From the NCBI GenBank assembly GCA_031254035.1, contig JAIRVF010000033.1, forward strand, positions 124,001-188,000: 64,000 bases of DNA, given 5' to 3'. Positions 34,103 to 43,081 of the stretch are shown one piece after another. The position numbers were made by a program, and so were the translations under genes. Each line of letters starts with the position of its first letter. The stretch's first letter is position 1. This stretch comes from Paenibacillus sp. Lineage in GTDB: Bacteria; Bacillota; Bacilli; Paenibacillales; Paenibacillaceae. The notes beneath the pieces are model-generated. The model searched no databases. It was not told the origin of the DNA and saw only the letters and a program-made list of their open reading frames with translations.

Positions 34103-35078
34103 GAACAAGCACCTCCTCGTACAACCAGCAAGCAGCCTTCTGATCTTCTGAAACTTCTCTTAGCTGGGGCAGCTTCGTTCTGCAAATGTCCATGCAGTGC
34201 TCGCAGCGGTCATGGAAATAACATGACTCTTTCAGCTCAAGGGGATTGGGAACTTGCCCTGGTATGGAATAAAGCTCATCCTGGCGCTGATTAATGACAG
34301 GTTTAGACTTCAATAATCCTTGCGTATACGGATGCTTCGGTGATGAGAAAAGTTTGACGACTTCGCCTTCTTCCACGATTTTACCTGCATACATCACAAT
34401 CACGTAATCTGCCATTTCCGCCACGACCCCCAAATCATGGGTAATTAGCAGAATCGACATATTCGATTGTTCTTTCAACTGGCGGAGCGTATCCAATATT
34501 TGCGCCTGGATGGTTACATCAAGTGCGGTGGTCGGTTCATCCGCAATCAGCAGCCTCGGATTGCCGGATATGGCAATCGCGATCATAATCCGCTGCAACA
34601 TGCCGCCGCTCAGCTCATGCGGGTATGATTCCATGATCTGCTCGGCCCGGGAAATCCCTACCTGATCGATCAATTGAATGGCCCGCTCACGCGCTTGTCT
34701 TTTGCTCATTTTCTGATGAACGATGAGAGGTTCCATAATCTGCTGCCCAATCTTCAATACCGGATTTAGCGAGGACATCGGCTCCTGGAAAATCATCGAT
34801 ATTTCTTTGCCGCGAATTGTACGCAGTTCATTTTTGCTTAGTTTTAGCAAATCCTTTTCTGCAAAATGAATTTCTCCCCCTACGACTTTGCCCCCCGGCT
34901 CTTCAATGAGACCCATGATCGACATCGCGGTGACGCTTTTGCCGCAGCCGGATTCTCCCACGATGCACACCGTTTCCCCTTCGCGCACACGCAGGCTGAT
35001 ATCGTCAACGGCTTTGACTTTCCCCCCGCTGGTATCGAAATAAGTGCTGAGATGGTCTATTTTAATTAAATCTTTCAT
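34095..35078 (-). CDS. Peptide ABC transporter ATP-binding protein (OppD/DppD)
   Basis: 327 residues. Walker A GESGCGKSV, MIFQEPMSSLNPVL, signature LSGGMLQRIMIAIAI, Walker B PRLLIADEPTTALD, H-loop LITHDLGVV, and the C-terminal CYFHDRCEHCMDICR oligopeptide-type segment. Partner of the OppF-like subunit; the two form the cytoplasmic heterodimer that powers import. Confidence 0.95.
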   Translation of the reverse strand: MKDLIKIDHLSTYFDTSGGKVKAVDDISLRVREGETVCIVGESGCGKSVTAMSIMGLIEEPGGKVVGGEIHFAEKDLLKLSKNELRTIRGKEISMIFQEPMSSLNPVLKIGQQIMEPLIVHQKMSKRQARERAIQLIDQVGISRAEQIMESYPHELSGGMLQRIMIAIAISGNPRLLIADEPTTALDVTIQAQILDTLRQLKEQSNMSILLITHDLGVVAEMADYVIVMYAGKIVEEGEVVKLFSSPKHPYTQGLLKSKPVINQRQDELYSIPGQVPNPLELKESCYFHDRCEHCMDICRTKLPQLREVSEDQKAACWLYEEVLVHA

Positions 35079-35092
35079 CGTAACTCTCTCAC

Positions 35093-36022
35093 CTACCTCT
35101 TCTGTTTCGGATCAAGAACATCCCGAAGACCGTCACCGAAAATATTAATGGCAATGACTGTAGCAAAAATGGAAAAGCCCGGAGGAATCCAAAGCCATGG
35201 ACGTTCCTGGAAATCAATCAGATTATTAGCGGCATCAATCATGTTCCCCCAAGTCGGCGTTGGCGCCATAACCCCGAGCCCGAAGAAGCTGAGCACGGAT
35301 TCGCTTAGAATCGATCCACCGATGTTCAATGTAGCAATAACGATCAATAAAGGCACAATATTCGGCAGCAAATGGTTTATCAGCTTGCGGCTGTCGCGCA
35401 GCCCCAGTACGACTGTAGCCTGCATAAACTCACGTTCCCGCAGGCTAAGCATCTGTCCACGTACCATCCGGGCAAGCCCCGGCCAGTTTACGAATCCCAG
35501 CATTAACATAACAATGTACATCCGGTATTCCGTTGGTACCTTCCATTCGGACAATAAAGCGCCAAAAATAAAAAGGATCGGCAAACCGGGTATCGTCAGC
35601 AGCAAATCCGCAATCCGCATAATGATTTGATCGACAACTCCTCTGTAGTATCCCGCAATTGCCCCAAGGAGCGAACCGATAAATACGGAAAGCACCATCG
35701 ACGCGAGCCCGACAGTCAAAGAGATGCGGCCCGCCTGAAGCACGCGTGTAAGCACGTCTCTTCCAAGGGCATCCGTTCCAAGCCAGTGCTTAAGACTTGG
35801 TGCTTTGTTCATCATCGCCATATTCACTTTATTGTCTGTGAACGGCGAGAAAAAAGGCCCGACAAAACAAGCCAAAAACATAATGATAACGACGATGAGT
35901 CCTGTAATCGCAAGCTTGTTCTTAATCAGCCTCCGCATCGACTGACGGAAAAGGGATGAGGATTTCGCCGCGGCAGTTCCGGACCCAATCGCCCCGGGAA
36001 GCGGTGTGCTGTTCAGTGACAT
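35093..36022 (-). CDS. Peptide ABC transporter permease (OppC/DppC)
   Basis: 309 residues from the ATG at 36022, preceded by GAGGGGG; the longer frame to 36199 only overlaps the upstream permease gene. N-terminal OppC_N segment (RQSMRRLIKNKLAITGLIVV), then HWLGTDALGRDVLTRVLQAGRISL, and the EAA loop MQATVVLGLRDSRKLINHLLPN. Inner-membrane channel subunit. Confidence 0.94.
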   Translation of the reverse strand: MSLNSTPLPGAIGSGTAAAKSSSLFRQSMRRLIKNKLAITGLIVVIIMFLACFVGPFFSPFTDNKVNMAMMNKAPSLKHWLGTDALGRDVLTRVLQAGRISLTVGLASMVLSVFIGSLLGAIAGYYRGVVDQIIMRIADLLLTIPGLPILFIFGALLSEWKVPTEYRMYIVMLMLGFVNWPGLARMVRGQMLSLREREFMQATVVLGLRDSRKLINHLLPNIVPLLIVIATLNIGGSILSESVLSFFGLGVMAPTPTWGNMIDAANNLIDFQERPWLWIPPGFSIFATVIAINIFGDGLRDVLDPKQKR

Positions 36023-36039
36023 GAAATGTTTCCCCCTCT

Positions 36040-36999
36040 CTAGTGCAGCCGGACGCGCGGGTCGGCAATATGGTACAACACATCGGACAACAACGTTCCT
36101 ATGACTGTCAGTATGGCCAGCATCATAGTAAAGCCCATTAGCAGTGGATAATCCCGCAAACCAAAGGATTGTAGGTACAGCTGCCCGATTCCCGGCCAAT
36201 TGAAAATTTTCTCGATGATCAGCGACCCGCCGAACAAAGCCGGCAGCTCAAATCCAACCAGCGTAATTGCTGGCAGCAGTGCGTTACGCAGGGCATGTCT
36301 GAACAGGACTTTGCTTTCCTTCAGGCCTTTGGCCCGCGCCGTGCGGATGTAATCCTGTTTGATGACGTCGATCATGTTGCTGCGGAAGTATCGAGTCAGC
36401 GAACCGACGCCAAGCAAAGTCATAACGACAACCGGAAGCGTCATATGGCTGATGACTTCCCGGATATAGGGCCAGCCCGTTGCGTTGCTGCCGGTTGTCA
36501 GCATGCCTCCTGGCGGCAGCCATTTGAAATCGACTGCGCATATTTTGATAAGAAATAACCCGATAAAAAATGATGGCAAGGACATCGCCGCAAAAATCAA
36601 TACCATCACAAGCGTATCAAACCAGGAGTACTGCTTATAGGCTGATATAACACCAATGATCACGGCAATAAACCAGGTTAAAAAGGTCGATACAATCGCG
36701 AGTAGAAAGGAATTCCAAATATACTCATTAAACAGAGTCAGCACTGGCTTTTGCTGTGCAAGAGAAAAACCGAAATCTCCATGAAAAACGTTTTTCATCC
36801 ATACACCGTAACGCTCCAGTACAGGTTTATTCAATCCGTAAATCTCCCTCAGCTCGGCCTTACGTTCGGGACTGAGCTTGATATTGTTGCTGATAAAATC
36901 CCCCGGTGTCAGCGCATACAGGCTAAATATCAGAAGTGATGCGGCTAGCAAGATGATCAGCATGTAACTGATCCGTTTCGTCAAATAAGCGCTCATCAT
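36040..36999 (-). CDS. Peptide ABC transporter permease (OppB/DppB)
   Basis: 319 residues, six membrane segments. N-terminus YLTKRISYMLIILLAASLLIFSL and LTPGDFI, LREIYGLNKPVLERYGVWM, EAA loop YIRTARAKGLKESKVLFRHALRNALLP. AGGAGG stands right before ATGATG. Second gene of the operon. Confidence 0.95.
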   Translation of the reverse strand: MMSAYLTKRISYMLIILLAASLLIFSLYALTPGDFISNNIKLSPERKAELREIYGLNKPVLERYGVWMKNVFHGDFGFSLAQQKPVLTLFNEYIWNSFLLAIVSTFLTWFIAVIIGVISAYKQYSWFDTLVMVLIFAAMSLPSFFIGLFLIKICAVDFKWLPPGGMLTTGSNATGWPYIREVISHMTLPVVVMTLLGVGSLTRYFRSNMIDVIKQDYIRTARAKGLKESKVLFRHALRNALLPAITLVGFELPALFGGSLIIEKIFNWPGIGQLYLQSFGLRDYPLLMGFTMMLAILTVIGTLLSDVLYHIADPRVRLH

Positions 37000-37075
37000 T
37001 AGCCTCCTAATCGCATGGTCCCCCGCTCAAAGCAACATGGCTTTCAAAAGCGAGGGACGAAAAGTTTATAATGGA

Positions 37076-38824
37076 TTATTGCGCTGGTTTCAGCGACCAG
37101 TTCGGAAGACTGTTTGCCAAACCGACAAACGGACTGACGCTCAGGTTATCGATCCGTCCATTATAGCCATAGACGGTTTTCTTATAGTTAGTGAAGATAA
37201 TCGGAAGCTCATCGTTTAAGAGCTGGAATATTTCCTTGTACACTTTCTTACGCTCTTCAATATTGGAAGTGCCTAGACCTTTGTCATATAGCTCTTTCAG
37301 CTTCGGATTGTCGTAGCCTTTAATCTCACCGTCCAGAAATTGCACCACGCCGTCCGACGGATCGGTCAGCATTGGCGTCGAGAAGGAGACGAGATCATAA
37401 TCTCCGCTATCCACTTTAGACACAAGCGAGTTGAAGTCGGCGAACACTTCTGCATCGAATTTAACGCCTAACGCCTGGAAGTTTTCCTTGGCCACGGCAA
37501 TGAAGATATCCGTCTGCTTGCTTTTGGATCCGAGGAAATGGATGACAAGCTGTTTACCATCTTTTTCGCGGATACCGCCCGCTCCTTCCTTCCATCCCGC
37601 TTCATCCAACAACTGCTTACCTTTTTCCGTATCAAATTTATAAGGATTGATTCCATCTTCGGTGTAAGCCCATGAAATTGGGGAAGCTGGAATATTGGCG
37701 ATTGAACCTGCGCCTTGGTTGGCGTCAACGTAGATACTTTGACGATCCAGCCCGTAGGCAAGCGCCTGGCGTACCTTTTTGTCTTTGAGCGCTTCATGCT
37801 TCAGATTCACCTGCAAATATCCGTACGTGCTTGGCGTGTAAGGTATGATGTTGACGAACCCAAGGCTCTTTAGTTTATCGATATTTTCCGTCGTGGCACT
37901 GAAAGAAGCATAGTCTACCTCACCGGTTTCAAGATACTGCCAGGTGTCGCCCTCGGAAGTTTTATAGATAAAATGCTCCGTTTTCGGTTTACCTTTGTAG
38001 TAGTTCTCGTTTGCCACAAAGCGAACTTCCTGTCCCGGGATAAATTTCTCCAATTTGTAAGGCCCGTTGCCAACTGGATTCGAATGGAGCTTCTTGATAT
38101 AGTCCAGCTGCCCAAACTTATAATCTTTGCCGTAGTACGCTTTGGACAGAACTTTGTCCCCCAGCATGACAAGCGCGGTCGCATTCGGCTTCTCCAGCGT
38201 TACCGATATCGTTTGCGGATCGATCACCTTGATACCTTCAATAGTATTGGCTTTGCCTTCTTTGAAAGCCTCGGCGCCTTTGACAGCCAGCGTTGGCACC
38301 ATGGAATCACCGTCATAGGCTTTGTTGAACAGAATTGTCCAGGTGAAGGCAACATCGTCCGCGGTAAGCGGCGAACCGTCACTGAATTTCAAATCCTTTC
38401 GCAAATGGTATGTATAGGTAAGCTGATCTTCGGAGACATCCCATTTTTCCGCCATATCAGGAATTGGAAGCCCTTTTTCATCTACAGTCACTAAAGAACT
38501 GAACAGCAGCGAGTTGACATTTCCATCATAGCCGCTTTGTGTAAAATATGGCGTAAATGCCCCACTCGGGTCCGTCAAACCAACGATAATCGTATCCGTG
38601 CGCTGTTTGGCCACTGAGGGAAGCTTCGACATATCCGCTGCTGTATAAGTCTCGGTTAACCCGGATTCTCCGCCCGGAGCCTGAGTTGGCTGCTCCTTTG
38701 AGCCTTGCTCGGTTGTAGATGCCGTGTTATTGGATGGTGCTGCATCTTTCGAATCGGAGCAGGCCGACATCAACAAGGAACCGGCTATCAGTAAGGATGT
38801 TAATAAAATGACGCCTTTCTTCAT
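37076..38824 (-). CDS. Peptide ABC transporter substrate-binding lipoprotein
   Basis: 582 residues, SBP family 5. Signal peptide with lipobox LMSAC; mature N-terminus is a Ser/Thr/Gln-rich linker, then the conserved TAWDVSEDQLTYTYHLRKDLKFSDG-type core (here WDVSEDQLTYTYHL and KFSDGSPLTADDVAFTW), LEKPNA, and VRQALAYGLDRQSI. It would capture extracellular oligopeptides and pass them to the permeases. The binding specificity cannot be read. First gene of the operon, behind a strong promoter. Confidence 0.94.
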   Translation of the reverse strand: MKKGVILLTSLLIAGSLLMSACSDSKDAAPSNNTASTTEQGSKEQPTQAPGGESGLTETYTAADMSKLPSVAKQRTDTIIVGLTDPSGAFTPYFTQSGYDGNVNSLLFSSLVTVDEKGLPIPDMAEKWDVSEDQLTYTYHLRKDLKFSDGSPLTADDVAFTWTILFNKAYDGDSMVPTLAVKGAEAFKEGKANTIEGIKVIDPQTISVTLEKPNATALVMLGDKVLSKAYYGKDYKFGQLDYIKKLHSNPVGNGPYKLEKFIPGQEVRFVANENYYKGKPKTEHFIYKTSEGDTWQYLETGEVDYASFSATTENIDKLKSLGFVNIIPYTPSTYGYLQVNLKHEALKDKKVRQALAYGLDRQSIYVDANQGAGSIANIPASPISWAYTEDGINPYKFDTEKGKQLLDEAGWKEGAGGIREKDGKQLVIHFLGSKSKQTDIFIAVAKENFQALGVKFDAEVFADFNSLVSKVDSGDYDLVSFSTPMLTDPSDGVVQFLDGEIKGYDNPKLKELYDKGLGTSNIEERKKVYKEIFQLLNDELPIIFTNYKKTVYGYNGRIDNLSVSPFVGLANSLPNWSLKPAQ

Positions 38825-38916
38825 AAACTATAAAACCTCCCATAATAGATTTTCATCACATATCATATTTTCATATATTCCTATGCGATTACTATGTTTT
38901 AATATTATTAGTGTTT

Positions 38917-38945
38917 ATTATAGGGAGCATTTGTGGTTCTGTAAA
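38917..38945 (-). promoter_or_regulatory. Sigma-A promoter of the peptide ABC operon
   Basis: On the minus strand TTTACA (38945-38940), 17-base spacer, TATAAT (38922-38917). A 5' leader of about 85 bases follows before the ATG, with GGGAGG as ribosome site. Confidence 0.7.
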
Positions 38946-39028
38946 TAGAGAACTTGAAAAGTTTTCTAATATCAGTAAATTTCTTTTTTGGATGCTTTTG
39001 TTAATGGCGTGAATATAAAGATAAACGA

Positions 39029-39073
39029 AAAAAACCTCTTTCCTGCCTTCAGGCAAATAAAGAGATTTTCCAG
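39029..39073 (-). terminator. Terminator of the ArsR-family gene
   Basis: Minus-strand CTCTTTATTTGCC-TGAA-GGCAGGAAAGAG stem followed by GTTTTTTTCG. Confidence 0.7.
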
Positions 39074-39096
39074 TAAAATTATAGAGATATAACATC

Positions 39097-40011
39097 CTAT
39101 TCTGCTTCAATATAACGGAATAATCGCTCCTGCAGCTGTCCCAAAGCCCGTTTTCTCAAACTGTATTCCGTTAGGTTCTCCCCTTCGAAATGAGCATACA
39201 GAACGCCAGCACTCCGGAGCTTGGATATATGATCATGAGTGATTCCTTTGGACAGCTTCAAATGGCTGACGATTTCTGTAAACGTACACGGTCCTTGATG
39301 CAGAAACCTCAAAATTTTAAGCCTGTTTTTTTCGCCAAGGCTGCGAAGTAGCCGAAGATCATGCGATGGAATAAGGCTATCATCGCCCAGGTAAATGCGC
39401 GCATTATAATGGCAAATGATTCTATTTCCGTACTTCGTAACTATGTTCAGCGGCTGAAAGTGATACTGTGGAACCAGGAGCAGCTCCTTAAATCCGGGAA
39501 GTGATTTGAATAACATGCCATTTGTCGTCTCATCAACGAACTCTTCCCCATGAATTTCAGTCAACCGCTGAATCCGCTCTTGCTTTTCCTGTTCCAAGGC
39601 AGACAAGATCCCTGGATCCACATTTTTAAAATATTGCTCATTCCACTGCCGTAGCACGGACAACATTCTCTTCTTAAAAACTCCGATCTCTTCTTCCGGT
39701 AATTCGTTGCCGCTCGCCACAAACAGTTCAATCATTTCATGGACGCTTAATTGCTCAAACCATGTAAGAAATCCCTCGACCCCAATTCCCTCAGGAGCAA
39801 AGTAAGCCATGAGATACGCATAATTCCAATCTCCGTTGACCAACATGTCATCAAGCGTCTGGGCAAAATCTGGTGTGAGCTTTTCTTTGGTCTCTTGAGC
39901 CCAGGATGGAGCAAGATCTATTTTCTTATGCGACTTTCGACATATGTAGGAATGCAGGCTGCTCATAAATACATGAACGGGTTCAAACTTAATACCTATG
40001 TTATAATCCAA
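39097..40011 (-). CDS. ArsR-family winged-helix regulator with long N-terminal domain
   Basis: 304 residues. The last 90 carry the winged HTH (LRLLRSLGEKNRLKILRFLHQGPCTFTEIVSHLKLSKGITHDHISKLRSAGVL). The 200-residue N-terminal part (EPVHVFMSSLHSYICRKSHKKIDLAPSWAQ) matches the DUF5937-type domain seen in Bacillota regulators beside transporter genes. The start is TTG, eight bases behind GGGGGG. It lies immediately upstream of the peptide ABC operon on the same strand, separated by its own terminator, and may control it. Confidence 0.82.
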   Translation of the reverse strand: MDYNIGIKFEPVHVFMSSLHSYICRKSHKKIDLAPSWAQETKEKLTPDFAQTLDDMLVNGDWNYAYLMAYFAPEGIGVEGFLTWFEQLSVHEMIELFVASGNELPEEEIGVFKKRMLSVLRQWNEQYFKNVDPGILSALEQEKQERIQRLTEIHGEEFVDETTNGMLFKSLPGFKELLLVPQYHFQPLNIVTKYGNRIICHYNARIYLGDDSLIPSHDLRLLRSLGEKNRLKILRFLHQGPCTFTEIVSHLKLSKGITHDHISKLRSAGVLYAHFEGENLTEYSLRKRALGQLQERLFRYIEAE

Positions 40012-40340
40012 TCTATTTTCCCCCCATTATATGGTTGAACCTAGACATTCGAGCCAATTGGGCTCAATACTGAAATTAGTTCTTGACATTGTGCGAGGTG
40101 ACCGCTGCGGTTACGGATCGTGCCATTAATTGACTTCATTATAACGTGAACAATTTAATCATTCCATTATTTCAATCAATTTACTTAGAAATAAGTAGTA
40201 AGTAATGCTCGAATTTATACACATAAATTTGATCCATACCGCCGACAGAAGCCATCATACCAGAGTACGCGTTGGTTCTTCAACAATGCCAAAAAGACAC
40301 GATGCATAAATAGCACCGTGCCCCATATTTATATTACACT
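40012..40340. other. Intergenic region
   Basis: About 330 bases without a gene. It holds the 5' region of the ArsR-family gene and a 26-base motif (40075-40100) that recurs at 55417-55442. No clear terminator for the CNNM gene was found here. Confidence 0.5.
40075..40100 (+). repeat. Copy A of a dispersed promoter-like motif
   Basis: ATTAGTTCTTGACATTGTGC followed by GAGGTG. It matches copy B at 55417 with three mismatches in 26 bases. Contains a TTGACA box. Confidence 0.4.
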
Positions 40341-41657
40341 TTATGCGCCCGCTTCCTCCACTATGATTTGTGGTTTGAGCAGTTTAATCCTTGATATGCG
40401 CTTATGATCCGTTTCTTCCACTATGAAAATATGACCATCGACTTCGGACGATTGCCCCTCCTGAGGAGGAATTGCCTCGATACGGGAGTACAACCAACCA
40501 CCTACAGTGTCGTAGTCCGTTGTATCCAGTTCGAGATCAAATCGTTCGTTTATTTCGTTAATGAGCATCAACCCATCAATCGAATATTCATTCTCATGAA
40601 CCTTTTCAATGCCAGGACGTTCTTCATCAAATTCATCCTGGATTTCACCGACGATTTCTTCCATAATGTCTTCCAGGGTAACAAGCCCGGATGTGCCACC
40701 ATACTCATCAATCAAAATAGCAATCTGGGTCTTGCCCCGCTGCATCAGCTTCAGCAAATCGCTGATCTGAATGGATTCCGGTACAGCAAGGATTGGACGA
40801 ATTAAAGTATTGTATTCGGTCGCAGTAGAACGCAATAAATCTTTGATATGAATGAATCCAATAATATGATCCTTATCACCATCACAAACAGGGTAACGGG
40901 TTCTCATGCCTTCATAGGCAATTTCGAGATTTTCTTCACGGGACAGCTGCGTGTTCAAACAAATCATTTCCGTACGGGGAATCATGATCTCTCGGCCGGT
41001 CGTCTCCGTAAAGTCGAAAATATTGTCAACCAGTGCAAGTTCCGTATTGTCAATCAGACCGTTTTTGTTGCTTTCCTTCATCAGAATCCGTATTTCTTCC
41101 TCTGTATGAGCGGAATCAGATTCCGAAGCAGGTGCGATGCGCAGCATGCGAAGTAAAGCGTTGGCCAGCCCGTTTAGTACCCAGATGAAAGGATACATCA
41201 GTTTATTGAAATAAACCATTGGAGCGGCTGATATGAGCACGACGGATTCCGCATTGCGGATTGCCATCGATTTTGGCGCCAGTTCTCCAAGCACGATATG
41301 CAAAATCGTAATGATCAGGAACGCGATGATCACGGCGATACCGTGAACAGTAGCTTCCCCAAAACCCAAGGCATGAATCAGAGGTCTAACGAGACTTGCC
41401 ACGGCTGGTTCTCCAAGCCACCCAAGTCCAAGTGAAGCGAGCGTAATGCCAAGCTGACAGGCAGATAAATAGGCATCCAGATTACTAACAATGTTGCGGG
41501 CGAATACGGCGCCTTTGCGCCCTTCGTCTACCAATGTCTCCACGCGGCTGCTCCTTATTTTTACCATCGCGAATTCCGCGGAGACAAAAAAACCATTCAA
41601 TAATACCAATATCACTACCCAAATCAAATTAAACAAACTCGGTAAGGGGTCAGCCAA
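40341..41657 (-). CDS. CNNM/CorC-type hemolysin-family membrane protein
   Basis: 438 residues. DUF21 (CNNM) membrane domain with LNGFFVSAEFAMVKIRSSR and SACQLGITLASLGLGWLGEP and LGELAPKS, then a CBS pair (REIMIPRTEMICL, GFIHIKDLLR, AILIDEYGGTSGLVTLEDIMEEIVGEI) and a C-terminal CorC/HlyC domain (DYDTVGGWLYSRI). Relatives such as YhdP and MpfA take part in magnesium export. The start is TTG at 41657; an in-frame TGA just upstream excludes an earlier one. A short upstream ORF precedes it. Confidence 0.9.
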   Translation of the reverse strand: MADPLPSLFNLIWVVILVLLNGFFVSAEFAMVKIRSSRVETLVDEGRKGAVFARNIVSNLDAYLSACQLGITLASLGLGWLGEPAVASLVRPLIHALGFGEATVHGIAVIIAFLIITILHIVLGELAPKSMAIRNAESVVLISAAPMVYFNKLMYPFIWVLNGLANALLRMLRIAPASESDSAHTEEEIRILMKESNKNGLIDNTELALVDNIFDFTETTGREIMIPRTEMICLNTQLSREENLEIAYEGMRTRYPVCDGDKDHIIGFIHIKDLLRSTATEYNTLIRPILAVPESIQISDLLKLMQRGKTQIAILIDEYGGTSGLVTLEDIMEEIVGEIQDEFDEERPGIEKVHENEYSIDGLMLINEINERFDLELDTTDYDTVGGWLYSRIEAIPPQEGQSSEVDGHIFIVEETDHKRISRIKLLKPQIIVEEAGA

Positions 41658-41665
41658 TCTTCTTC

Positions 41666-41692
41666 CTATTCACCGTACGTACTAACCGGCAA
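41666..41692 (-). CDS. Possible 8-residue leader peptide
   Basis: TTG at 41692 stands six bases after AAGGAGGTG, a stronger ribosome site than that of the CNNM gene, and encodes M/L-P-V-S-T-Y-G-E before TAG, eight bases before the TTG of the main ORF. It could be a translational leader, or just a chance frame. Confidence 0.3.
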   Translation of the reverse strand: MPVSTYGE

Positions 41693-41920
41693 ATAGGTAC
41701 ACCTCCTTCGTATTTTAAAGTTGTATGCGACGTTATCAATAAATAAAATGTGAACCATCAACTCCCCAATGGACCCACCCCCATTTTTGTGTATTATTTT
41801 GGAATATATCTTTTATTATATAATTATACACTACACAGTCAAACCAGCAGGTATGACTGAATAGTACAGAGACCCGATGTTTTTTCGAGCAAACCTCCGA
41901 TTAGCCATTAAAAAGAGCCG

Positions 41921-41977
41921 TCCCCTGTCAATTATGGCGACAAAGGCGGCCTTTTACGGCTTTTTGCATTGAAATGA
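41921..41977 (-). terminator. Probable terminator of gerQ
   Basis: Minus-strand AGCCGT ... ACGGCT outer stem with GGCCGCC-type inner stem and TCTTTTTAATGG behind it. Imperfect. Confidence 0.5.
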
Positions 41978-42004
41978 TACACTTTCCAGTTTTGTGGGGT
42001 TATT

Positions 42005-42430
42005 TTAGCGGGTTAAACCTGGAGTTCCGGCTGGATATTGGTAATTAATCGGTTCATCAAATGTAATGTAATCCAGATTAAGCATCAGCAGGATAATCCG
42101 TTGTCCAGTCGTTGAATCCGAAATAATGATATGATCCCGTCCTGCAGCTTCAATCCTCCCCCTGAATATTTTTGCATTCCACTGGGAGTTGTTTTCATAA
42201 GTCATGTAGAAAGTTCCGACTTTGCCCCGGTTCAAGCGCAGAATGTTTTCGACGAATGATTGTTCCAACATCGCCTGCGAAGTAGGCTGGATAACCGTTC
42301 CCGTGGGAGTGATGGTGCTGCCGGCAGTTGGCGTAGTCATCGGCATTCCGCTGGGCATAGTGCCGCTACTGGACACTCCAGGATATCCGCCCCCATAGGG
42401 AGCCGGACGAAGCGTAAAAGGTTGCATCAT
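42005..42430 (-). CDS. gerQ: Spore coat protein GerQ
   Basis: 141 residues. The N-terminal third is low-complexity and rich in Pro, Gly, Thr and Met; the conserved C-terminal domain reads SFVENILRLNRGKVGTFYMTYENNSQWNAKIFRGRIEAAGRDHIIISD, the GerQ (YwdL) signature. In Bacillus, GerQ is crosslinked into the spore coat by transglutaminase and is needed for germination through the coat-located hydrolase CwlJ. The ATGATG at 42430 lies nine bases behind AGGAGG. This is the clearest proof of a spore former. Confidence 0.93.
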   Translation of the reverse strand: MMQPFTLRPAPYGGGYPGVSSSGTMPSGMPMTTPTAGSTITPTGTVIQPTSQAMLEQSFVENILRLNRGKVGTFYMTYENNSQWNAKIFRGRIEAAGRDHIIISDSTTGQRIILLMLNLDYITFDEPINYQYPAGTPGLTR

Positions 42431-42460
42431 TCTTGAAACTCCTCCTTTAATTAAGTGCAA

Positions 42461-42950
42461 AGTACATTTCTAACCAACTTGCATAATGCTGCTGATTTTC
42501 TTTCGAGAACTCTCCTTCAAAAGACCGCCGCTGGTTGCTACCACTTCAGCTTGTGCACCAGTGTCGAAGGGAAAACTTAGTAGACACTCGAACAATCTTC
42601 GCCTGATGGACTGAAAAAACAATGGTTCTTAAATCGTCCCGTATTCGCCTGATTAAACCAGGTTGCTGGACATTCACCTGTAGGACGGAAAAACCCAAAA
42701 CATTTTTGAAATCGAGGCAATCTCCCAAAACCCGGTTTACACCGACATTTCTCACCATCAGCATGCCAAGATTACCATCGCACTCGGCTTCAGCTCATCA
42801 AACGAGCGGGCAACCCGGTTTGCTCCGTGTTCGTTCTGATAACAGCCAAGTTCCTACCTCCCCACCTGATTGTTTTCATTATAAGTGTATGTGCATTCGC
42901 CCAGATCAGTGACAACAAATATTGCCAACTTGTACTTTAATGCGACAGCA
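42461..42950. other. Intergenic region, possibly with a decayed gene
   Basis: About 490 bases. The plus strand in the frame through 42670-42840 reads like coding sequence (DGKTQNIFEIEAISQNPVYTD, then ISHHQHAKITIALGFSSSNERA) but is broken by stops and lacks a start. No family is recognised. Nothing else is seen apart from the start of the Pho-box region. Confidence 0.4.
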
Positions 42951-43034
42951 TTTACATCCCATTGACACTTCGTTTTCTGAACTGCTAATTCTTTACATTG
43001 TATTGACTCCCCCATAACACCCGCGCTTTATACT
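42951..43034 (+). promoter_or_regulatory. Pho-box-like direct repeats and promoter of the ugp operon
   Basis: Hexamers TTTACA (42951), TTGACA (42962), then TTTACA (42992), TTGACT (43003) and ATAACA (43014), with 11-base spacing inside each group. A -10 box TATACT lies at 43029, ten bases after the last hexamer. In Bacillus, PhoP~P binds TT(A/C/T)ACA repeats with this spacing between about -22 and -60 of activated promoters, which fits exactly. Confidence 0.65.
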
Positions 43035-43081
43035 GATGACGAATCATTTGAAAACATAAATAAAGCGAGGTTATTAAAGCT

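Noticed and set aside
35000..37000. Plus-strand ORFs across the peptide ABC operon
   Set aside because: They are antisense shadows of the five transporter genes with no ribosome sites or family motifs.
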